A DNA stretch of 39,030 nt from the NCBI RefSeq assembly GCF_003838195.1, contig NZ_RCBY01000054.1, forward strand, positions 1 to 39,030, read 5' to 3'. Positions within the stretch are counted from its first letter, which is position 1; every line of letters starts with the position of its first letter. Made by a program: the position numbers and the translations under genes. The notes under the pieces were generated by a model, which had not been told where the DNA came from, did no database searches, and saw only the letters and a program-made list of their open reading frames with translations. This DNA comes from Okeania hirsuta. GTDB lineage: Bacteria; Cyanobacteriota; Cyanobacteriia; Cyanobacteriales; Microcoleaceae. This document shows, one piece after another, positions 1 to 7,892 of the stretch.

Positions 1-358
1 CAATTTCTTCAACAGTGACAGCTTCATCTGTGAATAGTACCTCAATTGCAGAACGAATCTTTAGTGCTTCCTCTCTCGATTCTACAACCTTAATCTTCAG
101 TGCTGCTAGATCGCTAAGTATTTGTACTGCTTGGGCAACAGCTTCTTCTTCCTCAGAGGCAATTTCCTTTGATTCTTTTGACTCTTTGACCTCAATAAAT
201 TGCTCCGGACTAAATCCATTTTCTAATTCTGTGAGTATTTCACCAGAGTCCATCATTTCCACAAGCTTATCCATAGCTTTCTGACGAGCTCGGGGTGACT
301 CTTTCCCCCTAACAGTTATAATCGTATCTGGATTTTGAGGCAAGGTATAACTAACCAT
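1..358 (-). CDS. Unknown conserved-type protein, 5' part (runs off left edge)
   Basis: Reading the minus strand from ATG 358-356 gives an uninterrupted frame to base 1, about 119 residues. It begins MVSYTLPQNPDTIITVRG, continues through KESPRARQKAMDKLVEMM and an acidic SKEIASEEEEA stretch, then a helical segment. There is no signal peptide or membrane segment in the visible part. The composition (acidic, helical, soluble, no repeats) looks like a real protein, whereas the plus-strand frame at 15-284 is Ser/Thr-rich low complexity typical of an antisense shadow. I do not recognise the family. The 3' end lies outside the window, so total length is unknown. Confidence 0.65.
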   Translation of the reverse strand, partial: MVSYTLPQNPDTIITVRGKESPRARQKAMDKLVEMMDSGEILTELENGFSPEQFIEVKESKESKEIASEEEEAVAQAVQILSDLAALKIKVVESREEALKIRSAIEVLFTDEAVTVEEI

Positions 359-359
359 A

Positions 360-687
360 ATTTGACTAACAATTTAGGTATAAATATAACTAATATACAG
401 TAAAAATAATCATACCATTTTAGACGGAGCTAGCTGTAAATAATTAATAATTTTTGCCTGCCCTAAATTATTGTTAATGACGAGTGAAAAAAAATTGTAG
501 TTAGCTCATATTTAACCTACTATAGCTATCCTAGATAGAATATGAACATTAGCTACATATCAAGAGAAGTCACTCTTAGTATTTAGATAACTAACATTTA
601 TTCAAAACTTATTTAGGACAGCTATATTACAATATTCTGATGTACGAAGTCTATGACTTAAATTATGAGGTTTCAATCTAATTAGCT
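360..687. other. Intergenic spacer between divergent genes
   Basis: This AT-rich spacer separates the minus-strand gene starting at 358 from the histidine kinase starting at 688, so it should hold promoters for both. I see no strong promoter match, no RNA gene and no open frame with protein-like composition. Confidence 0.4.
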
Positions 688-2670
688 ATGCGAAATGGAT
701 GGCTGAAAAAACTACAGAGACTATCCCCTATTGAGAAAATACTGAGCTATTTGGATAGTGCTAACCCTACTTCTGAAAATAGCAGAGACTTAACAAATGT
801 TTCATATCCACAGTGGCAACATCGTTTTTTGATTGCTCGACTAAATTTAACATTGTGGCTAGCTTTTTTCTTTTTCTTGAGTAGAAGTATACTCAGTTTA
901 ATCTTCTTCATACTAGATAAATACCCTCCTTTAGAAGAGTGGGAAATTGCCAGGATTTTAGTACATTTAACCTTACTTGGTTGTATATTTCTACTACGAA
1001 GTTCCTGGGGTAGTCGTCATCTTGGTCTAATATTTCTCTGCTTTTCTTGGTCTGTGACTATGATCGAGCAAATTTCAGATACAGTTACGAGAAATGTTAA
1101 TCCTGAGTTTTTTGTCTGGATGTTGACTTTCTTTTCTCAGGCAACTTTAATTCCGGTTAGATGGTTTTTACACCTAATATCTCAGATTACTGTATTAGGT
1201 TATTACTTTGGTGTCAATCAGATTCTTGGTTTGGATATAGCACCTTTAGATTGGAATTTTATGAAGATGCATCTTGGCATTTTCTGGGTATGTTTAATTT
1301 GTGATATTTCTGTATATTTATATGAATCTTTGCACAAAACTGAGTTTAATACTAGATTACAATTAGAAACAGCATATCAAGAACTAAATTCAACTGAGGC
1401 TAAATATCGTAACATTTTTGAGAATTCAGTTGAAGGTATTTTTCAGTCTACACCAGATGGGCATTACCTTTATGGTAATCCTACTTTAGCCGAGATATTT
1501 GGTTATGACTCGCCAGAGGACATGATGGCAAAAGTTACTGATATTGGCAAACAAATTTATGTTAATTCTAACTCTAGAGATGAATTTATTGATTTAATTA
1601 GCAGGGATGGAAGTGTATTAAAGTTTGAGTATCAAGCTTATCGTGCTGATGGGAGTATCATCTGGGTTTCTGAGAATGCCAGAGCAGTGCGTGACCCAGA
1701 AGGTAATTTAATTGCTTATGAAGGTGATATTGAAAATATTACAGAGCGCAAGTGGGCAGAAACTGAAATAAAGAAAGCACTAGAAATAGAAAAAGAATTG
1801 AATCAACTTAAATCTCAATTTATTTCCATGGCATCCCATGAATTCCGTACTCCTTTAACTACTATATTAGCTTCGGCAGAAGCATTAGAATACTATAGTC
1901 ATAAATGGAATGAAGAAAAAAAACTGACTTATTTGCGTCGTATACAAGCTACAGCTCAATATATGACAGGGTTACTTAATGATATATTAGTTATAGGCAA
2001 AAAAGAATCAGGTAATTTTGAATTTAACCCAGCACCATTAGATTTAGAAAATTTTTGTCGAGGTCTTATAGAAGATATTAAACTCAGTATTGGTAGTCAA
2101 TATTCCCTTCATTTTGTGCTTCAAGAAGCCAAGCAATTAACAACGAAAGATTCTGGCAAAGATGGGATTAATCTAAGTATTTTAAATTTCATTCAATCGG
2201 ATTCAATTCAGCAAGAACAAAAGCAAAATGATGCTATCTATAATGCTCCACCAGAATCACAAAATGAATCTAGGGCACAAATATTTGAATTGGTTTTCAT
2301 AGATGAAAAATTGTTGCGACATATTCTATCCAACTTACTTTGGAATGCAGTTAAATATTCGACCCAAGGTAGTCATATTTTTCTCAAACTTTCTTACTTA
2401 AATAACTATGCAATTTTTCAAATTCAAGATGAAGGTATGGGAATTCCAGCAGCAGAACAAAAATATTTATTTGACTCTTTCTACCGCGCTCAAAATGCTA
2501 TTAATATTTCTGGTACAGGGTTAGGACTTACTATTGTCAAAAATTGTGTAGATTTACATAGAGGTCAAATTTTTGTCGAAAGTGAAGTTGGGGTAGGAAC
2601 TACATTTACTGTCATCTTACCGTTAAATTTAGAAAAGGAAAATATAAATGAAAAAAATTCTAGTGATTGA
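688..2670 (+). CDS. Membrane PAS sensor histidine kinase
   Basis: 660-residue sensor kinase that should autophosphorylate on a histidine and pass the phosphate to a receiver. The N-terminus has about six hydrophobic helices (roughly residues 47-75, 88-104, 111-129, 140-158, 160-177 and 194-213), so the input region is membrane-embedded. A PAS domain follows (about 236-355, ending ENITERK). The HisKA H-box SMASHEFRTPL places the phosphoacceptor at His384. The HATPase domain has the N-box (LSNLLWNAVKYS, 547-558), G1 (DEGMGIP, 581-587), F-box (LFDSFYRA) and G2 (GTGLGL, 609-614). A polar insert of about 45 residues (485-530) separates HisKA from the HATPase core. The ATG at 688 gives the complete N-terminal helix set. 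The stop overlaps the next gene by 23 bp, so the two are probably translationally coupled. The signal sensed is unknown. Confidence 0.93.
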   Translation: MRNGWLKKLQRLSPIEKILSYLDSANPTSENSRDLTNVSYPQWQHRFLIARLNLTLWLAFFFFLSRSILSLIFFILDKYPPLEEWEIARILVHLTLLGCIFLLRSSWGSRHLGLIFLCFSWSVTMIEQISDTVTRNVNPEFFVWMLTFFSQATLIPVRWFLHLISQITVLGYYFGVNQILGLDIAPLDWNFMKMHLGIFWVCLICDISVYLYESLHKTEFNTRLQLETAYQELNSTEAKYRNIFENSVEGIFQSTPDGHYLYGNPTLAEIFGYDSPEDMMAKVTDIGKQIYVNSNSRDEFIDLISRDGSVLKFEYQAYRADGSIIWVSENARAVRDPEGNLIAYEGDIENITERKWAETEIKKALEIEKELNQLKSQFISMASHEFRTPLTTILASAEALEYYSHKWNEEKKLTYLRRIQATAQYMTGLLNDILVIGKKESGNFEFNPAPLDLENFCRGLIEDIKLSIGSQYSLHFVLQEAKQLTTKDSGKDGINLSILNFIQSDSIQQEQKQNDAIYNAPPESQNESRAQIFELVFIDEKLLRHILSNLLWNAVKYSTQGSHIFLKLSYLNNYAIFQIQDEGMGIPAAEQKYLFDSFYRAQNAINISGTGLGLTIVKNCVDLHRGQIFVESEVGVGTTFTVILPLNLEKENINEKNSSD

Positions 2671-3757
2671 AGATGAAAAAGTAATTTTAGAAATAATTAC
2701 AGATGTTTTAGAAGCAGAAAATTTTATAGCAATAGAGGCAGAAAATGGTAGAAGAGGAGTAGAAAAAGCTCTAGAAATTGTTCCAGATTTAATTATTTGT
2801 GATGTAATGATGCCAGAACTTGATGGTTATGAAGTATTAAAATTATTACGGAAAAATTTAGTAACAGAAACAATTCCATTTATTTTTCTGACTGCAAAAT
2901 CCACAAAAGCTGATTTAAGAGAAGCAATGGAATTAGGAGCTGACGATTACTTGACAAAACCTTTTACCAGAGATGAATTAATGAAAGCAATTAATACCAG
3001 ATTAGAAAAACAAGGAACTATTCAAAGAAAAACTCAAGAACAACTAGATGAATTAAGAAGTAGTATAACTTTATCTCTACCTCACGAACTACGCACTCCA
3101 CTCAATGGAATTATTGGTTCTGCCAATTTTATTATTGAAGAGTTTCAAGAATTAGAAAACGATGAAATTTTAGAAATGGTAGAAAATATTCACATTTCTG
3201 CGCACCGTTTATATAGACTAATCCAGAATTTTTTACTATATGCAGATTTAGAGCTATTATCACGGGAGCGAGATAGATTAAAATTATTTACAACAGGTTC
3301 TGTTAGTAATCCTAAGTCAATAATTAGAGAGGTTGCTCTAGAAAAAGCAAGAAGTTTTAATCGCTTAAAAGACTTAGAGATTGCATCAGAAAATACTCAT
3401 TTAAAAATTTCTGAGCCTAACTTTAGAAAAATTGTAGATGAATTATTAGACAATGCCTTTAAATTTTCTGATTTCGGCACAAAAGTTAAGGTAGTAGGTA
3501 GATTAGTTCATCATGTTTTTGCTGTTGATTTTATAGATTTTGGCAAAGGAATGAGTGTTAATGAAATTTCTAATATCGGAGCTTATAAACAATTTAATCG
3601 TAAAATATATGAGCAACAGGGATCGGGCTTAGGTCTCAGTATTGCTAAACAAATTACTGAATTACATAATGGGCAATTAAAAATCCAAAGTATTCCTTTA
3701 GAACAAACCACTGTAACTGTTTTTATCCCTACAAAGGTAACAGAAAAAGGCTGTTAA
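2648..3757 (+). CDS. Receiver-histidine kinase hybrid (response regulator N-terminal)
   Basis: 369-residue protein with a receiver domain first (about 1-120) and a kinase core second. Receiver residues are intact: Asp9 and Glu10 (VIEDEK), phosphoacceptor Asp52 (CDVMMPELDG), Thr82 and Lys104 (DDYLTKPF). The HisKA motif LPHELRTPLNG gives His146. The HATPase part has an N-box (DELLDNAFKFS), a G1 motif (DFGKGM) and a G2 motif (GSGLGLSI). It starts inside the 3' end of the upstream kinase with a good ribosome site (AAGGAAA). The likely role is to accept phosphate from that kinase at Asp52 and use its own kinase core to pass the signal on (inference). No DNA-binding output domain is present, so the final target must be another protein. 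Confidence 0.92.
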   Translation: MKKILVIEDEKVILEIITDVLEAENFIAIEAENGRRGVEKALEIVPDLIICDVMMPELDGYEVLKLLRKNLVTETIPFIFLTAKSTKADLREAMELGADDYLTKPFTRDELMKAINTRLEKQGTIQRKTQEQLDELRSSITLSLPHELRTPLNGIIGSANFIIEEFQELENDEILEMVENIHISAHRLYRLIQNFLLYADLELLSRERDRLKLFTTGSVSNPKSIIREVALEKARSFNRLKDLEIASENTHLKISEPNFRKIVDELLDNAFKFSDFGTKVKVVGRLVHHVFAVDFIDFGKGMSVNEISNIGAYKQFNRKIYEQQGSGLGLSIAKQITELHNGQLKIQSIPLEQTTVTVFIPTKVTEKGC

Positions 3758-4114
3758 ACTATGAGTTAATTTCTAACTGCTAATTTGATATTCATAGTTG
3801 ATAGTTAAAATGGATAAAACCAATTTGATCGAGCAATGTCATATTAGTAAAGAAAAGAAAAAAGGAAAAACTGAAGTTGGAATTCGTAATCAAGAACATA
3901 AAAAGGAAAAATAATAGAAATAAGTATATAATAGGATTGGATTAGTTCCTTTTTAGGAGTAAAATATTTATTTTTTTTTGTGGGATTTATACATAAAAAT
4001 TGGTATAATAGCTTAAAATAGATAACAAAAAATATAGATGAGTAAATATATAAATAATGTTACTTACCTAGTTATAGTATAATAACTTAAAATATTAATG
4101 GAAAATTACTAACA
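3758..4114. other. Intergenic spacer, AT-rich
   Basis: I see no protein-like frame longer than a 34-codon lysine-rich one at 3810-3914 (MDKTNLIEQCHISKEKKKG...), which I do not consider a gene. No terminator with a clear stem and T-run follows the kinase operon. Confidence 0.35.
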
Positions 4115-4357
4115 ATGAAAGAAAAATTACTCAACTGGTTAGATACATTTTTAGTAGCAGATGTATTTCTAGTAATAATTGGTTTTGCTTGGTTCGCGAT
4201 CGCTGTGATTGGTCGTTATTCTGGAGTGGCTTTAGGTCTGGATCTTTGGCATAGATTATGGGAACCAGTATTTACTCCAGCTATCGGAATTTTGATGGGA
4301 GGTGCAATTCTCAGTGGCATAATTAAACAAATTACCAAACGTTTAAATTCTAATTAA
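4115..4357 (+). CDS. Small two-helix membrane protein, unknown function
   Basis: 80-residue protein with two hydrophobic segments: about residues 13-33 (VADVFLVIIGFAWFAIAVIG) and about 51-68 (VFTPAIGILMGGAILSGI). It ends in a basic tail (KQITKRLNSN). The short loop contains an aromatic LWHRLWEP stretch. Protein-like composition, a HIP1 octamer inside the frame and a sensible ATG support a real gene. It is followed about 100 bp later by another small membrane protein on the same strand. Function unknown. Confidence 0.7.
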   Translation: MKEKLLNWLDTFLVADVFLVIIGFAWFAIAVIGRYSGVALGLDLWHRLWEPVFTPAIGILMGGAILSGIIKQITKRLNSN

Positions 4358-4463
4358 CATCAAATTTGGTTCATTACTAATAAAAAAACTTTCTCCTTGT
4401 TACTTTGTTACTTTCGGCAAGTTTATTTCACTTTTTGTATTCCTTATTCTTCGTTTATTATTT

Positions 4464-4685
4464 ATGAAAAATTCAATTGAACAAGAAAAGTTTAACCCTT
4501 GGAATTACAAACCTTGGTGGTGTCAACCTTGGTCAATACTTATGACAGGAATCACTATTATTAGTAGTAGTTGGTTAGTGTTTAAAATTGTTTGGTTAAC
4601 AGTTATTATCTCTATTCCTATATTAACTTGGATGGGATTTTTCCTGGTAGTTTGGCCTAAATTAATGGCAGAATCAAGAATGTGA
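4464..4685 (+). CDS. Small membrane protein with Trp-rich N-terminus (DUF6737-like?)
   Basis: 73-residue protein. The N-terminus is unusually Trp/Pro-rich (FNPWNYKPWWCQPWSI), followed by two closely spaced hydrophobic segments (about residues 26-45 and 47-66). The NPWNYKPWWCQPW signature resembles a family of small cyanobacterial membrane proteins that I recall as DUF6737; this is from memory and not checked. The minus-strand frame over the same bases is a shadow. It may be co-transcribed with the preceding 80-residue membrane protein. Function unknown. Confidence 0.7.
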   Translation: MKNSIEQEKFNPWNYKPWWCQPWSILMTGITIISSSWLVFKIVWLTVIISIPILTWMGFFLVVWPKLMAESRM

Positions 4686-4865
4686 TAAAAATTGATTTTA
4701 CAGCCATACATTCAGCATAATTAGGTCACAAAATCTATATTAAATAAAAATGAGATCTAACCATAAAAAAAGTAGAATTGCATCGGTTACAAACAGAGAT
4801 TAATATCACTGTTGCTGTTTCTAAACAAGTCTAAAATTGTATCAAAAATTTAGATTCAATTATAT

Positions 4866-5444
4866 ATGTTCAGTAACGCATATTTAATCAAGAATGGTTC
4901 TGGGTGGGAATTTGTCAGTGAAGAGATTTTAGAAGATTTTCTTGATGAAAACTTAGAAATTTTACTAGGTTTGAAGGTCTTAGACAGACAATATATCGTT
5001 AATATTCAAAGGTGCGATATTTTAGCTATTGATAGTCAGGAAAAATTAGTGGTGTTGGAGTTAAAAAATGTTGAGGATAGGGGAATTGTTCAACAGTTGA
5101 CTCGTTATTATGATGCTTTGTTAGATGAGAAACCTTTTAGTGACAAAGTTGATTATCAGCAACCTGTGAGATTAGTGGCAATTACTCCTAGTTTTCATCG
5201 GGATAATTTTACAGATCGAAAATATCACACTCTTGATTTTCAGTTTTTAGAGTTTTCTGTTATTTCAGATGGGAATAACTTTTATTTTTGTTTGAAAGAT
5301 ATTGATAATGGGGAGATTTCAAAGGCAATTATTCCCTATCAGGAGCTAGAAAATGATTTAGATTTACCTACCCCACCCACAGTACTTTTGAAAGTTGTAA
5401 ATAATTTAGATGTTCAACAGCAGGAGGAGGTATTGAGAGTTTGA
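4866..5444 (+). pseudogene. PD-(D/E)XK nuclease-like protein, N-terminal half, ended by in-frame TGA
   Basis: 192 codons. Residues about 45-75 show a restriction-endonuclease-like core: a hydrophobic strand, DILAID, then VVLELKN, matching the D...ExK arrangement of PD-(D/E)XK nucleases such as the NucS/DUF91 group. The helix after it (GIVQQLTRYYDALL) also fits that fold. The frame is stopped by a TGA at 5442-5444. The same frame then continues open, without a shift, to 5897. The simplest reading is one ancestral protein of about 343 residues carrying a single nonsense change. The nuclease core lies wholly in this half, so the shortened product could still fold. Specificity and function are unknown. 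Confidence 0.7.
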
Positions 5445-5897
5445 CAGAAAATTCTGAAGTTTGACAGTAGGATGCAAGAATTTTCTTCTGCTGGGAGTAT
5501 TAAATATGGAATTGGTAGTGGGAAAAGTTGTAAATTTTGTGCTGAATTTTTCCTGGATAAAGGCGAATTAATAATATTTCTCTGGATACCATATAAAGGA
5601 GGTGAAAGTTCGAGAATTGGCAGAGCTAGAATTTGGAAAGATTGGCAAGATCAAGCTTTGATTGAAGGTTATGTATCCAGTGGAGTAGGAACAGAAATAA
5701 ATCGGCATAAAAGGAGTATGCAAAAATTAATAGAAGCAATTGAAATAGGAGGTAATTATTCTCAGTTTTCTATCGATATTGGTAATCGTATATACTACTT
5801 TTCGTTACCGATAAGCAAAAATATGAGGGAAAAATATATTAAAGCAGTTCTTAGAATTATGAAATATCCCAAAAAAACCAAAACCTCTCACCTGTGA
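5445..5897 (+). pseudogene. C-terminal half of the nuclease-like gene after the in-frame TGA
   Basis: The frame directly after the TGA reads QKILKFDSRMQEFSSAGSIK and runs to the stop at 5895-5897. If re-initiated at ATG 5472 it gives 141 residues. Recognisable stretches include FLWIPYKGGESSRIGRARIW and KRSMQKLIEAIEIGGNYS. The upstream codons are protein-like and in the same frame as the preceding half, which argues for one split gene, not two. I see no strong ribosome site before ATG 5472, so independent translation is doubtful. Confidence 0.6.
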
Positions 5898-5901
5898 AGA
5901 T

Positions 5902-6167
5902 ATGGAGCTATTTAAACATTATAAAAAACTATGGGAAGCAAGAATAGGAGAAGAATTAAAAACAGAAATTTTAGATTGTTATAAATCTCTAGACTCATTA
6001 ATTGATTTGGGTGCATCTCACATTTGCAAAAATACTTTTTTCCTATATATTCCCTATTCCCTGTTACCTGTTGCCTGTTGCCTAAAAGCGATAAAATTTT
6101 GGCTTTATTCTTGCATTGAGATGCACCCATTGATTTAGCATTAGAAAAATGGCGTTCGAGACTTTAA
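5902..6167 (+). pseudogene. Small gene interrupted by a 120-bp inverted-repeat element
   Basis: The frame starts MELFKHYKKLWEARIGEELK and reads 35 native codons to ...SLDSLID before entering an inserted element at 6009. Removing bases 6009-6136 (element plus one copy of the 8-bp duplication) restores the frame LIDLALEKWRSRL followed by TAA at 6165-6167, about 45 residues. The original protein may have been longer: in another frame the next bases read RDFKYNLDKV, hinting at an additional indel. Function unknown. The 78-residue frame visible today is a chimera of gene and element. Confidence 0.55.
6009..6128. mobile_element. MITE-like element, 12-bp perfect TIRs, 8-bp target duplication
   Basis: The termini are GGGTGCATCTCA (6009-6020) and its exact reverse complement (6117-6128), with an imperfect match extending inward. 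The element is flanked on both sides by ATTGATTT (6001-6008 and 6129-6136), an 8-bp target duplication. It has no coding capacity. Its interior carries a heptameric repeat (CTGTTAC, CTGTTGC, CTGTTGC at 6061-6081). It interrupts the small gene starting at 5902. Confidence 0.85.
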
Positions 6168-6381
6168 ATATAATTTAGATAAAGTTCTATTTATCTTTTT
6201 CTTTATTGGTTTAATATCCTACCGTCTACAGAGTTTCTACAATTTGGTTAGGATTTGTAGACGCGGAGGGAATGCTTAAAAGTTGCCCCATCCACTTTTT
6301 TCTTCTTCCTTCTTCAATATTTGCTATAAAATTTCTGTAAAATTACCCCAAAATTAAATTATTGGCTGACGATAAAAAAAT

Positions 6382-6409
6382 TTGATACAATGTAGCTAAA
6401 ACTTAGCTA
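6382..6409 (+). promoter_or_regulatory. Candidate promoter and operator dyad before the glycosyltransferase gene
   Basis: A possible -35 (TTGGCT, 6362-6367) and -10 (TACAAT, 6386-6391) are 18 bp apart. Right after the -10 lies a perfect dyad, TAGCTAA-AAC-TTAGCTA (6393-6409), ending 12 bp before the ATG at 6422. A 7-bp dyad over the expected transcription start is a typical repressor-site position. Which protein binds, if any, is unknown. Confidence 0.35.
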
Positions 6410-6421
6410 ATATACATAAAA

Positions 6422-7375
6422 ATGACCCAGCCAATATTATCAATTGTAGTACCCACAAGAGAAGGTCTTCCTGAATATTGGATCGAAACCCTTTTAAAAA
6501 TCAATGGAGATGTAGAGTTAATTTTAGCCCACCCTCCAGGAATGGAAAAACTGCCAATTAGCGACCCCCGAATGCAACAAATAAATAGTTCATTTCGCGG
6601 AGAAATAATTCAAAGAATGACTGGGTTAGTAAATGCTTCGGGAAAATATATTTTAACAGTAAATTGTGATGAACTTTTGCATCCAGATATTGCAGAAATA
6701 ACTAGAAAATATTTTACTAAATATCCTGATAGTTGGGTTTTAAGGCTTAATAGAAAAGATGTAAAATATGGTGATGAGGCTAGTTTAAAATCTCCATGGG
6801 AATCAATATTTAATATTGATGAAATGAATACTTGTGGTGTAAGGACGGGAGACCAAAAATTACAAAATCAACCGAATTATATGGTGGAAATACCCATAGC
6901 TCCTTTGCATAATAAATTCAATCCCTTGTGTCTTTTAGGGAAAAGAAAAGATCATCAAGGATGGCATACAGAAAACTTTGATAAAAAGGTATGGAAAAAT
7001 GAAATAGTACAAGCAACTTTGGCAGATATTAGAGATGCGATGATTTTGTCAGGACCGTTTAAATATTTTCCTTTTTGGTGTTTGGATAGATTATTAGGAC
7101 TTTCTATTCAAGCAAAGTATTATGAGCAAGGAAAAATTATCGGTCATAAATTGCCTAAACCAGAACAAATTAGGATTGAAGATAATCCTCCTGAATACAA
7201 AAGAACCAAAAGATTTTATGTATTTGCCGAATTTTTATTACTGAAAAATAATCCTCAATATGGCTATCTCTGGAATTTGATTTTAGCTCAATTAACAGAG
7301 ATTCCTGTAAGAGCAGTTTCTTCTGTTAGTCGTCAGCTATCTAAGAATAAAATGCAGAAAATTACTGATGGATAA
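6422..7375 (+). CDS. Glycosyltransferase family 2-like protein
   Basis: 317 residues. The N-terminal strand-loop LSIVVPTREGLPEYWIETLL is the nucleotide-sugar-binding start of GT-A enzymes. Residues about 80-105 read GLVNASGKYILTVNCDELLHPD, where NCDE occupies the position of the usual DxD metal-binding motif. The remainder is aromatic and basic without obvious membrane helices. Donor and acceptor cannot be told from sequence. The neighbouring P450 is over 500 bp away behind repeats, so no operon is implied. The start is well placed behind the candidate promoter at 6362-6391. Confidence 0.75.
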   Translation: MTQPILSIVVPTREGLPEYWIETLLKINGDVELILAHPPGMEKLPISDPRMQQINSSFRGEIIQRMTGLVNASGKYILTVNCDELLHPDIAEITRKYFTKYPDSWVLRLNRKDVKYGDEASLKSPWESIFNIDEMNTCGVRTGDQKLQNQPNYMVEIPIAPLHNKFNPLCLLGKRKDHQGWHTENFDKKVWKNEIVQATLADIRDAMILSGPFKYFPFWCLDRLLGLSIQAKYYEQGKIIGHKLPKPEQIRIEDNPPEYKRTKRFYVFAEFLLLKNNPQYGYLWNLILAQLTEIPVRAVSSVSRQLSKNKMQKITDG

Positions 7376-7892
7376 TGTTCAAAAATTAATAATTAATAAT
7401 TACCTCTCCTTGAAAAGAAGAGGATTGACTAATCATGATTTTTTTTCTTTATTATCCCCTTGAAAAGGGAGGTTTTAAACCACAATTTTTCGGTAATTAG
7501 TAATTAGTAATGGGGAAATAAAAAAGCAAATCGCGAAAAGGTTTAATGCAATTATTTATAGCCTCAATTTGCAGGTATTCTCTAGTGATAGGGCGCTTGC
7601 CAACAAGGAAGTAAGTAGGGATGTTCTATGAAATGTCCCTAAAAAATTGTTATTATTAGGTGTTTGTAAATTGAGCTATGAATGATCGGGAACTGGAAAA
7701 TCTTTACTAATTAAAGATCATGGATCAGTAAACAAACAGAATACTTCAATAAAACTACCGACGTGTGAATAACACAAAGTTTAGTGCTGAAACGAGGTCA
7801 AGGCTGGATTAATCGAGTTAGAGAATCAATGCAGAATTAAATCGTAGGTTTTTGTTCAAATACTTCATCTGGTCTGTGTTGTTATTCCAGCA
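7376..7892. other. Non-coding spacer with a dispersed repeat copy
   Basis: Bases 7453-7496 hold a repeat (TTATCCCCTT...AAAGGGAGG...ACCACAATTTTTCGGTAA) also found at about 20991-21040 and, inverted, at 28627-28673. An imperfect short palindrome lies at 7618-7639 (GGGATGTTC...AAATGTCCC). The rest shows no protein-like frame. The end of this stretch must carry the promoter of the P450 gene, which I could not identify. Confidence 0.4.

Noticed and set aside
15-284. 89-codon plus-strand frame
   Set aside because: Ser/Thr-rich low-complexity translation, antisense to a well-formed minus-strand frame (358 to 1).
3810-3914. 34-codon lysine-rich frame
   Set aside because: Too short, low complexity, no ribosome site and no recognisable relative.
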